Assembly: GCF_003201655.1 (NCBI RefSeq)
Contig: NZ_QJJU01000014.1
Location: 93,509-157,508, forward strand
Length of the DNA stretch: 64,000 nucleotides
DNA from: Mycolicibacterium moriokaense
Lineage (GTDB): Bacteria; Actinomycetota; Actinomycetes; Mycobacteriales; Mycobacteriaceae
Reading direction: 5' to 3'
A program made the position numbers and the translations under genes. The notes below the pieces were generated by a model, which worked only from the letters and a program-made list of their open reading frames with translations, searched no databases and had not been told where the DNA came from. Numbering within the stretch: position 1 is the first letter of the stretch; every line of letters starts with the position of its first letter. Positions 17,931-25,216 of the stretch are shown here, one piece after another.

Positions 17931-20014
17931 GCCTCGTGCAATTGAACGACCTGCCCAGTGGTGTCTTCAAGGCCCACGAACCCGTCATTGGGTCCCACCC
18001 ACTGCTTGCCGGCGCACGGGTGCCGCGGTTCGGCAACGCAGTGGAATGGAACCTCAACGGAGTTATCCGCCGACCGGCGAACCTCCCCGCGTCGGCTTGG
18101 ACGGTGGTGTTCTCCAACGAGCTAGCGGAACCGTCGTGGAATCTGCTGGCGCGCGAGACGAGCATGATCTTGTTCAACCCGCGCCACCCGGCGGTCATCG
18201 CCGCCGGCGTTTCCCTCAAACCTGCACCAGCCAACCCGGCCACGGCGATCGCCAGGCTCAGCCATCTCCGCCGGATGGCGAGCTGGGCCGAGGCGAACGG
18301 ACTGCCGCCGCAACTGGCGGCCTGGCAAGAAAATGACCTGCGACGGCTCATCCAGGGCCTCGGCGAGCAGTTGGCGAACAACAGCATCAGGAACTACATC
18401 ACAACCCTGAAATGGCTACGCCAGTGCAGTCCCGCCCTGACCGATAAGGGACTGCAGGGCGACCCTTGGGCACGAAAAAGTGCCCGCAAAGCCTCAAACA
18501 CTGCCCAAGGTGGGGTCGTATCCACTCCCCCAATCCCGCCGACACAGTGGTTTGCGCTGATCCGTGCCGCCTGGACCTACGTCCACACCTTCGCGCCCGA
18601 CATCCTACGAGCACAGCGGCGCTACCAAGAACTCCACGACAACGCGACCCAAGTATCCGGCGGCCACGACCCGCGCCTGGACAGATACCTCGCCAACCCC
18701 GCCAACCCCATCCCGATTCATACCGGAGCCGGACACGAGCACGACGACGAGGTGCACTGGTCCCTGCTGGCGCTCATGCTTGGCTACGACCATTACTCTC
18801 GCAGTAGCGCTTTCCCCCGCAGCTACGCCGCCGGCCGGCGGCGGATCGCCCGAGTCGAGGACGCCGTCGCAACCGGACACCCCACCACTACCGGTGTCAT
18901 CGACGGCCTCGCAACGGTCCAACACGACGACGGCACCAGCACCCCATGGCATCCCGGGCTCGCCCCCCGCGCTCTCGGGCTGGAACGCCGCATGCTTCAA
19001 AACGCCTGTTACGTACTGGTAGTGGGCCTGTCAATGATGCGTGACTGCGAGATCCACGAAATCACCCCCGGCTCGATCGTCGACTACTACGGGACACCAG
19101 CCATCAAATCCACCAAGGGCAAACACGATCCGAATCTGCCGATCAAACACTGGTGGATCACCGCCCCTGTCGCCGAAGCGGTGGTCGTCGCCGAGCAGCT
19201 GTCCACACACCGCGACCGGCTCTTCCCGCCCCTGTTCCGCCAAGACGCCGTCGGGCCCCGCAGCGACCAGATGCTCGACGCGTTCACCCCGCACGTCAAC
19301 ACGACCAGCGACCGGACCGGACTGCAGAAGATTCCGCCCGGCCACATGCGACCACACATGTTCCGGCGAACGATGGCGATGTTGACCGACCAGTTTCCCG
19401 GCAGCGAGATCGCGTTAGGTATCCAGCTCAAACACATTGCCCGTCGAGCGTTGGCCAACCGCTCGACACAGGGCTACGCCAACGCCGATAGTTCCTGGGC
19501 AGCGCATCTGGAATCCGCGATCGACGCAGCCCGGTTCCGGCGACTCGAGGACCTCTACCAAACCCACAAAACCGGCCAACCCATCGGATACGGCCCTGGC
19601 GCCGCGCAGATGGCGCAAACCTTCAACGACATTCACCACACAGCCCAAGCTCGAGATGGCGACGCAACCGTCGAACGAGCTCTGCTCCGACAAGCGCGCA
19701 TCTCAATCCGCTTCGGTGTCCTCAACCACTGTGTCATGGACGAGAACAACACCGTCGGCGCGGCCTGCCTCGAAAACGCCGTCGTGCCCCAAGGCCACAA
19801 AGGGCCGCTACACGATCGGTGTCGTCCCGACCGGTGCGCCAACAGCGTCATCGGCCCGGAACACGCACCGATCTGGGCCTCCGAGCAGCGCACCCTGCTC
19901 ACGCTCATCGACACACCAGGACTGTCAATCTGCCGCAAAGAAGCCCTACAGCGCGAGTTGGGCGTAGTCGAAGCCATTCTCGACAAGGCGGACAACAACG
20001 AGGAGCAGGCGTGA
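17927..20014 (+). CDS. Tyrosine recombinase C of element 1
   Basis: This 695-aa recombinase has all expected catalytic boxes: GLSMMRDCEIHEI (Arg I), KSTKGKH (Lys), RPHMFRRTMAML (His-x-x-Arg) and LKHIARRALANRSTQGYANAD (His and Tyr). The C-terminal extension has cysteines (GAACLENAV...HDRCRPDRCANS) that could form a zinc site. The start is TTG at 17927, overlapping the previous stop. Three recombinases in tight overlap recall recombinase-in-trio elements as well as Tn554; which family applies needs phylogeny. Confidence 0.85.
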   Translation: MSLVQLNDLPSGVFKAHEPVIGSHPLLAGARVPRFGNAVEWNLNGVIRRPANLPASAWTVVFSNELAEPSWNLLARETSMILFNPRHPAVIAAGVSLKPAPANPATAIARLSHLRRMASWAEANGLPPQLAAWQENDLRRLIQGLGEQLANNSIRNYITTLKWLRQCSPALTDKGLQGDPWARKSARKASNTAQGGVVSTPPIPPTQWFALIRAAWTYVHTFAPDILRAQRRYQELHDNATQVSGGHDPRLDRYLANPANPIPIHTGAGHEHDDEVHWSLLALMLGYDHYSRSSAFPRSYAAGRRRIARVEDAVATGHPTTTGVIDGLATVQHDDGTSTPWHPGLAPRALGLERRMLQNACYVLVVGLSMMRDCEIHEITPGSIVDYYGTPAIKSTKGKHDPNLPIKHWWITAPVAEAVVVAEQLSTHRDRLFPPLFRQDAVGPRSDQMLDAFTPHVNTTSDRTGLQKIPPGHMRPHMFRRTMAMLTDQFPGSEIALGIQLKHIARRALANRSTQGYANADSSWAAHLESAIDAARFRRLEDLYQTHKTGQPIGYGPGAAQMAQTFNDIHHTAQARDGDATVERALLRQARISIRFGVLNHCVMDENNTVGAACLENAVVPQGHKGPLHDRCRPDRCANSVIGPEHAPIWASEQRTLLTLIDTPGLSICRKEALQRELGVVEAILDKADNNEEQA

Positions 20015-20451
20015 GCAGCATCCCCGATATCTCCCACGACGCCCAGCACGACGGAGGCGTGTCGCCGCGTGCTGCGAAACGCCTGCGCGATGCCATGGAC
20101 CGACTCCTGGCCGGGCGCCCCCAACGCACCGACGGAAGGCTGATCAAGGACAACCTCTGGAAAGAAGCCGACCTCAGCCGCGCCACCATGAACCGAGCCG
20201 TCCAGATATTGGCCGAATGGGATTCCCGTGTCGCCGAATGCGGCGGATTCACGCCGCGCGAGGCCCGCAAGAACGACGAACTTGCCACTCTACGAAAGAA
20301 ACTCGCGGACAAGATCCGCGAGTGCACGGAACTCCACCATCGGCTCGACGCGGCCGCTACCGCGATCGCCGCACTCCATCAAGACAATGTGCTGCTACGT
20401 CAAGATCCCAACGCACGCGGTCAACTCATCGCATTGGAAGTCCACCGCTAA
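20011..20451 (+). CDS. TnpC-like coiled-coil accessory protein
   Basis: This 146-aa protein starts with GTG overlapping the previous stop (GTGA), with GGAGCAGG upstream. An N-terminal HTH-like region (DNLWKEADLSRATMNRAVQ) is followed by a long coiled coil (NDELATLRKKLADKIRECTELHHRLDAAATAIAALHQDNVLL). Tn554-type transposons encode a similar small TnpC that affects orientation and frequency of insertion. Element 2 has a counterpart at 31420-32025, which supports the role. Confidence 0.75.
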   Translation: MSSIPDISHDAQHDGGVSPRAAKRLRDAMDRLLAGRPQRTDGRLIKDNLWKEADLSRATMNRAVQILAEWDSRVAECGGFTPREARKNDELATLRKKLADKIRECTELHHRLDAAATAIAALHQDNVLLRQDPNARGQLIALEVHR

Positions 20452-20542
20452 CCTCCGAAGCCACGACTGTCGCCCATGGTTCTTCCGCCGAAGCTGCTCG
20501 ACGGAGCGGATCGGTGAGAACTTTCTTTACTGGGATCAAGGA

Positions 20543-20995
20543 CTAGGAACACGTCACGGCGATTTCGAACGCCTTGCTTACAAATCCATAGCGGAGGAGG
20601 GTTCCGGTGATGTGGTAGGTGTTGCCGTCGTTGGTGGCCTGCGCGGAGCCCTCTGTGCCGGGCTGGTAGAGAAACGCCATGGTGCTGGTGGCCAGCACAA
20701 CGGAGGCGACGTTGGGTGGTTGGGCGTTGTCTAATCTGACGTTCGTCTTTGTGGGAGTCGCTCCCGAAAGGGAGATGTTGACGCTCCGCCCGTCGGCAGT
20801 GGCGTAGCAGGAGCCATGAACGTCCTCTTTACGGCCATCTATCGTTATTTTCCCGCGCGCCGCTACGGTGCTGGCGGGAGCGATCGTGGCTGCCGTAATC
20901 GTTTTGTCATGCCCGGGTTCAGCACCGCGGACGAGACCAACGGTGAGGAGAATCGCCGCGCAGGCGACGACGAGAAATAGCGTTCGTTTCCCCAC
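20543..20995 (-). CDS. LpqH-like membrane-anchored or exported protein
   Basis: This 150-aa protein matches the LpqH (19-kDa antigen) pattern. A hydrophobic N-terminus (RTLFLVVACAAILLTVGLV) is followed by a beta-rich domain with two characteristic stretches, GSCYATADGRSVNISLSG and NTYHITGTLLRYG, ending FEIAVTC. The Cys pair probably forms a disulphide. VVAC resembles a lipobox, but hydrophobic residues follow it, so a membrane anchor is as likely. The start is GTG at 20995. It is cargo of element 1, convergent with the recombinase operon. A related lipoprotein is at 55972-56487. Confidence 0.7.
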   Translation of the reverse strand: MGKRTLFLVVACAAILLTVGLVRGAEPGHDKTITAATIAPASTVAARGKITIDGRKEDVHGSCYATADGRSVNISLSGATPTKTNVRLDNAQPPNVASVVLATSTMAFLYQPGTEGSAQATNDGNTYHITGTLLRYGFVSKAFEIAVTCS

Positions 20996-21038
20996 ATGGT
21001 GTCCGTCGTGTTGAGAAATGCTGTCACCCTCGATTGGC

Positions 21039-21863
21039 CTACTTGCCAGCGTTGGTGGTCCCGCCGCTTCCGAACAGGAGCTGTGCGGCCTTGTCGCCGT
21101 TGGTGTGGGCGACCTGGCTGCGGATCTGGTTGTACAGATTCGCGGTAGCCGTGGTGGCGAGTTGGGCCGCGAGATCAAACAGATTCCCGCTTGTTCCTGC
21201 GGCCGGCTGGATGCCGCGAAGGGTGTTTGGGCCGTCCTTGTTCAAGGTTGCGTGGCACTCGGGGAAACCGGGCGGTGGACCGCCGGCCGGGCACCCTGAG
21301 AAGGGGTCCTCATGATTTGCGCTCGTGTCGAAGTATCCAGTGTGAAGATCAGCGGGAAATGCGCCTGGGTTGCAGGTGGGGAAGATCGGCGGAGCGAGCT
21401 GGTTTGGATTGCCGGCCGCGACGTTGTCCTCGACAAAATTGGAGTGGGCGTAGAAGTCCTGCTGCACGTGAATCAGGGCACCGAATGCGGCGCGGGCCCC
21501 CGGTCCATCCGCCAGGCCTCCGCCGACGACGTGCGATCCGCTCAAGATGAGGGGGTCAAAGGTATTCCACGCTTGCAGGGCAAGGGCGCACATGTCGGTG
21601 GGATTCCTTGCGTTGTCGAGATGTCGGTAGTCATCGGTGAAGAACGCATCGGTACCTACCGCACCAGCTCCCGGCGGGGGGCCGACAAGTATCTGCAGCA
21701 TGACGTCGCTGGGGATCTGCGGCAACGCAGCGCGGGTGATCGTCTCGTGGTTCTGGATGAAGAAGGCCTGCGCCTTCGGTACGGATAAACCGAGGCATGC
21801 GGCAAAAGCAGCAGTTGTGCTAATCAGGGCCCCAAGAACACGAACACACCGAATCTTCCTCAT
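21039..21863 (-). CDS. Secreted Het-C / zinc-phospholipase-C-like protein
   Basis: This 274-aa exported protein has a signal peptide (MRKIRCVRVLGALISTTAAF..., probable cleavage after KAQA). Mature features recall the zinc-dependent phospholipase C / Het-C group: IQNHETITRAAL, TDDYRHLDNARNP and ALIHVQQDFYAHSNFVED, rich in His and Asp that could hold metal. Enzymatic activity is inferred only. It lies 43 bp from the LpqH-like gene on the same strand, so the two may form a cargo operon. Secreted phospholipase-like cargo on a transposon is unusual. Confidence 0.7.
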   Translation of the reverse strand: MRKIRCVRVLGALISTTAAFAACLGLSVPKAQAFFIQNHETITRAALPQIPSDVMLQILVGPPPGAGAVGTDAFFTDDYRHLDNARNPTDMCALALQAWNTFDPLILSGSHVVGGGLADGPGARAAFGALIHVQQDFYAHSNFVEDNVAAGNPNQLAPPIFPTCNPGAFPADLHTGYFDTSANHEDPFSGCPAGGPPPGFPECHATLNKDGPNTLRGIQPAAGTSGNLFDLAAQLATTATANLYNQIRSQVAHTNGDKAAQLLFGSGGTTNAGK

Positions 21864-22358
21864 GGGTTCCTCCTAAACCGCTGGGGATTCGAGACACGCC
21901 ATCGCCGGGCAGCTAAGCGCGCACATGCTGGATTGTCACAGCGCGCGGGCGCCACCACCACAGATTCAGCAAACTGAGACAGCCCGATCGGTTGCGTAAA
22001 GGGCGTCTCCGTCGTCACCGCGTGATGCGGCTTCGCCACACTTGACACATCCGATCGTCTGCGCAGGAGCGCCAGGTATGAGGAGGCCCTGGACGACCGC
22101 TGCTTTCCACCGTGAACTGACGACAATTTTGACAACGATGACGACAGTGGGCCTCGCCGACAGCTCCAACTACACGACACGAGGATTTGTATCCTGCCTG
22201 GCCGTGCCATCGGCATGTACCTACGGATCAAAAGGTTAGGGGTTCAATGCCATCGGGCGCGCTGAGCTCGAGGCTTCGCCACCTCCGCTTGCCGTCGCTC
22301 ATGACGGGGCAGCGGAGACTCGCCGCAAACCTCGATCTGACGAAAGGCTTGACGACAA

Positions 22359-22534
22359 CTATGACGACACCTGTTGTCCGAGCGACGCCAACAGCAGCAA
22401 CGCAACCACCGACACCACGATCGGCAGATGCCGCAACCGGTGGGCCCTGCGCGGAACAACAACGCGCGCCAAATCCGGGTCGGTGAACCGCCGCAACCGC
22501 CGACCACGACGCATGTAGACGAGCAGATACAGCG
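22359..22534 (-). pseudogene. Fragment of a BatA/VWA-type membrane protein
   Basis: The minus-strand frame reads LYLLVYMRRGRRLRRFTDPD, then LARVVVPRRAHRLRHLPIVV and a hydrophobic helix (VSVVALLLLASLG) before a stop. This order (helix, basic RRR, FT-D-LL, PRR-HLP, helix) is the membrane-anchor start of VWA proteins of the Rv1481/BatA type. The VWA domain and the true N-terminus are missing, and an in-frame stop lies just upstream. It is a remnant within element 1. Confidence 0.45.
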
Positions 22535-22753
22535 CCTATGCGCGGTCATGAACGACCTGCGCGTCTGTGCGCGTCTCGAACGGCCACCGTCCGACCACAC
22601 ACTCCGGGTGACCAGCGGAGACGTGTTACCGCAATTTACTGGGGGTCAAGTGGTGCGGGCTGTGAGGGAGGGTCGACTGCGAACTTGTCACCAAAAGCCC
22701 GCAATGAATCGCCGGTCGGCGCTCCTGAGCCAATTTACAGTCAGCCCTTTCTC

Positions 22754-22886
22754 GCCTTTCGATTATGACCGACTGGCCGCTGCACGCAAGGCCGAGGCCG
22801 GTGGCCTCACGGGCCTGGAAACTTTTCCAAGAAGGCTCGCGGTAGTGCTCGCGGAAAACTTTCCGGCCGGACCATTGCGCTCCGCG
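22754..22886 (+). repeat. Degenerate third copy of the 250-bp repeat
   Basis: It shares GCCTTTCGATT, CGCAAGGCCG-GGCC and GGCCGGACCATTGCGCT blocks with 12530-12792 and 13684-13945, with many changes between. It lies inside element 1, so this repeat family is older than, or carried by, the transposon. The surrounding 21864-23300 holds no intact gene that I can support. Confidence 0.6.
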
Positions 22887-23334
22887 ATCCCACGCCGGTC
22901 GAATGATCAATGCGCGAAACGGACGAAGAAGTGTCAGTGTGGTAAGTCGGTCCACACCTGTTCTCCTGCAACGTAATCGCCCTCGCGTTGCTAGCCTCCC
23001 GCATAGTGAAGACACTCAGATGTTGCGCAAATATGACTTCGATTCCCCACGCACGGATAAGAACAAAGGCGGCAACAGGACTTCCCAATTACGGCCGAAA
23101 ATAATGTTGCTGAACCGGTAGAATTTGCTTTAGAATGATAGTCAAGAACCGACCATTCTTCCCCGCCGGAGACATTCAAGATAATGGCCACGATCATCGT
23201 TTACGCAACGCAGGCTCGCCTGCAATACTGCGGCCAGATTCCATGCATTCGACCGAGGCGAAAACCGCCCACACCACGGTTGAGGCTAAGCCGAAACGCT
23301 GTGTCTCATGAGACATCCAGATTCTGGAGAACAC

Positions 23335-23424
23335 CTGCAGGCCCCCGTCGTCGTCGCAGGCGACCGGCACTGGAGCGGCTTTCGCCCCGACCACATCGAC
23401 GACCTGGCTCACGACGCCGCCTGA
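23335..23424 (+). pseudogene. nrdH: NrdH-like glutaredoxin, back half (29 codons)
   Basis: The frame reads LQAPVVVAGDRHWSGFRPD then HIDDLAHDAA and a stop; these are the cis-Pro loop (APVV) and C-terminal WSGFRPD signature of NrdH. There is no start of its own except a chance ATG at 23308 in transposon sequence. The stop overlaps the next ATG (TGATG), showing that nrdH was the first gene of the operon that continues to about 27168. Confidence 0.85.
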
Positions 23425-23798
23425 TGTTCACCCTCACCATCCACCACGACGACACGACCAGCGTCAGCGCTCACCCGAGCCGGGAGGTCGCCTACGCCGA
23501 GCTGGTGACGTTCGCCGAGGCAACGGGTCACCGCTTACACGTCGCCTTCGCGAGCTGGACGCACACCCGCTACCACGTCATCGCAACTCACCCCGCAGAT
23601 CAGGTTTACGGTCACGCCGTTATCGACGAGATCTGCGCATGTGAGCATGCCGAGCACGAGCACGACGAAACCGGCTGCACCGCAATGACGGTGGAGCTGG
23701 GCCGACTGGCGCAATGTGGGTGCCTACATCACCGACCCACCTGCGGAGAGCCGTCGCTGTTTCCCGTTCCCCACACAACCGCACCCCCACCACGATGA
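23424..23798 (+). CDS. Conserved-type hypothetical island protein
   Basis: This 124-aa protein reads MFTLTIHHDDTTSVSAHPSREVAYAELVTFAEATGHRL. Its C-terminal part has a Cys/His cluster (EICACEHAEHEHDETGCTAM...QCGCLHHRPTC) that looks like a metal site. Homologous-looking small proteins accompany nrdH on mycobacterial plasmids, from memory of the families rather than a search. It overlaps nrdH and the next gene, so it was second in the nrdH operon. With nrdH split, its original promoter is now 9 kb away. Confidence 0.65.
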   Translation: MFTLTIHHDDTTSVSAHPSREVAYAELVTFAEATGHRLHVAFASWTHTRYHVIATHPADQVYGHAVIDEICACEHAEHEHDETGCTAMTVELGRLAQCGCLHHRPTCGEPSLFPVPHTTAPPPR

Positions 23799-24415
23799 CC
23801 AATCCTCGCCCGCTCTCACTGGTCGCAACGACCGCAGATGGCCCTGAGCCGCCCGTGGCACTCGGCAAAAACGTGCTGCGGCAATGGGACCCGGAGTTCC
23901 AGCTGGTGGGCGCGCTGATGCACCTGCCCGCCGCACAGGTCGCCCACATTCTGGATGTGGTGCCCGACAGCGCCATCTGGCATCCCGAGACCCGGTGGGC
24001 CGTCGAGGTCATCCGCCACCTCGTCGCCGGCGGCGAAGACCCCGACCCCGTCGTGGTACTACACACCGCGCGTCAACGCCCCCCGACCGATGCCGCGCAC
24101 CCCGGCGAGCCGGTCTGCGCGAGCCGCCACCACCAGTTCGCGATCCACCTGGCCAACCTGTACACCCAGGCCGTCACCCCGGCCGCAGCGCGCCAATACG
24201 CGCGTGAAGTTCTCGACGGCGCCTACCGCCGCGCCGTCGAACAGCACGGCATCCGGATGGCGGAGCTGGCCCAAAGCGGTAGCAGCCGAACCGAACTCGC
24301 CGCCTACCTGACCGATATGCGCGTCACCCTTGCCGACCTGGCGAGCCGGGCCGAGGCCGCCGCCTGCAACGCCGCCGACCCGTCCGCCCCGACACGTGCT
24401 GAAAGGTGTCGGTGA
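23795..24415 (+). CDS. DnaB-like helicase N-terminal domain protein
   Basis: This 206-aa protein has a region (about residues 25-100) like the DnaB helicase N-terminal domain: DPEFQLVGALMHLPAAQVAHI, HPETRWAVEVIRHLVAGGED, DPVVVLHTARQ. No ATPase domain follows; the rest is helical and Ala-rich. A stand-alone DnaB-N-like protein could bind primase or the host helicase during element replication. The ATG at 23795 overlaps the previous stop by 4 bp. Confidence 0.65.
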   Translation: MTNPRPLSLVATTADGPEPPVALGKNVLRQWDPEFQLVGALMHLPAAQVAHILDVVPDSAIWHPETRWAVEVIRHLVAGGEDPDPVVVLHTARQRPPTDAAHPGEPVCASRHHQFAIHLANLYTQAVTPAAARQYAREVLDGAYRRAVEQHGIRMAELAQSGSSRTELAAYLTDMRVTLADLASRAEAAACNAADPSAPTRAERCR

Positions 24416-24430
24416 GCACGGATAACATCG

Positions 24431-24859
24431 ATGCAAATGAGTGAAACAACCAACGCCGACCTCGTCGCGATCGACCTGACCGACGATGAGCGTTATTTCA
24501 TGTGGTGGGCGCTGGGCCACTGGGGCGGCTGCGCCAGCGACGCCCCCCTGCCCGTCACCCTCTTGGGGTTCACCGGCTGGGACGAGTTCGATGCCCTGAC
24601 CGATCGGCTGGCAACAGCGATCAAACACGGTGAGCCGCTGCTCGACCTGGACTGGGCGAGGGCGCTGTTTCTCACCGAGATCTCCTTCGGCAGCGACCTG
24701 ATCGGTGCCGGGGTGGAGTTCGAGATGGCGTGCCGGTTCACCGATCAGGACGGCCTGAAGCTGCTGCGCTCCCTGCAGCACAAGATCGGTTCGCACGAGC
24801 GCGCCGCGCTGCTGTTTCCCGGTGCGGGCCGCCCGCCAACTCCACCCGCCGACACGTAG
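24431..24859 (+). CDS. Hypothetical island protein
   Basis: This 142-aa acidic protein (DLTDDERYFMWWALGHWGGCA..., VTLLGFTGWDEFDALTDRL, GVEFEMACRFTDQDGLKLLRSLQ) has no signal or membrane segment. No domain is recognised. The start may be ATG at 24431 or 24437. It sits between the DnaB-N-like gene and the type VII substrate genes in the same direction. Confidence 0.65.
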   Translation: MQMSETTNADLVAIDLTDDERYFMWWALGHWGGCASDAPLPVTLLGFTGWDEFDALTDRLATAIKHGEPLLDLDWARALFLTEISFGSDLIGAGVEFEMACRFTDQDGLKLLRSLQHKIGSHERAALLFPGAGRPPTPPADT

Positions 24860-24925
24860 CCGAGACCAGCCCGCGGCCGCGAACTCGTGCCGCGGGCACC
24901 GGTGCCAGCAGCTTATGGTGGTGTG

Positions 24926-25216
24926 GTGGGGCTTATCCAGACCGACGCCGCGGGCCTGCTGGCGCTCGCCGCCCACTGCGACGAGCATGCCGCCCGGGTG
25001 GGTGAGGTCAGCGTGCCGTCGCCGGCCCGCGGCGGGTTTCAGCCCTCGGCGCTGGCCGTGCACACCGCTCACACCGAAGTCGCCGCCGCCGCCGCGCGAC
25101 TGGCCGCGCGGATATCCGCGACCGCCTCGGCAGCGGCCGCCGCCGCCGCAAACTACGTGACCAGCGACACCGGCAACGCCGCGGACATCTCCGCCGTAGG
25201 CACCACGGCGGTATAG
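24926..25216 (+). CDS. EspC-like type VII secretion substrate
   Basis: This 96-aa helical protein fits the EspC/DUF2580 type. The first helix (TDAAGLLALAAHCDEHAARVGEV) and an Ala-rich second helix (HTAHTEVAAAAARLAARISATASAAAAAAANY) are followed by a YVTSD (Y-x-x-x-D) export motif. Such proteins are co-secreted with a larger partner through an ESX system. The GTG start is at 24926. Its stop abuts the start of the next gene, so the two are most likely made as a heterodimer pair. Confidence 0.75.
   Translation: MGLIQTDAAGLLALAAHCDEHAARVGEVSVPSPARGGFQPSALAVHTAHTEVAAAAARLAARISATASAAAAAAANYVTSDTGNAADISAVGTTAV

Larger units (their letters stand above)
14346..23334 (+). mobile_element. Element 1: tyrosine-recombinase transposon inserted in nrdH
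   Basis: The boundaries come from the split nrdH gene. The left end starts GTGTTCTCC (14346-14354) and the right end finishes GGAGAACAC (23326-23334), a perfect 9-bp inverted pair. TGTCTCA occurs near both ends (14369-14375; 23302-23308, inside the 14-bp palindrome TGTCTCATGAGACA). Junction hexamers are CACGTG left and CACCTG right, differing by one base, as in Tn554-type elements that carry a core from their donor site. The length is about 9.0 kb. Three recombinase genes and a TnpC-like gene start about 200 bp from the left end; cargo genes lie to the right. The exact ends may shift by about 3 bp. Confidence 0.8.
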
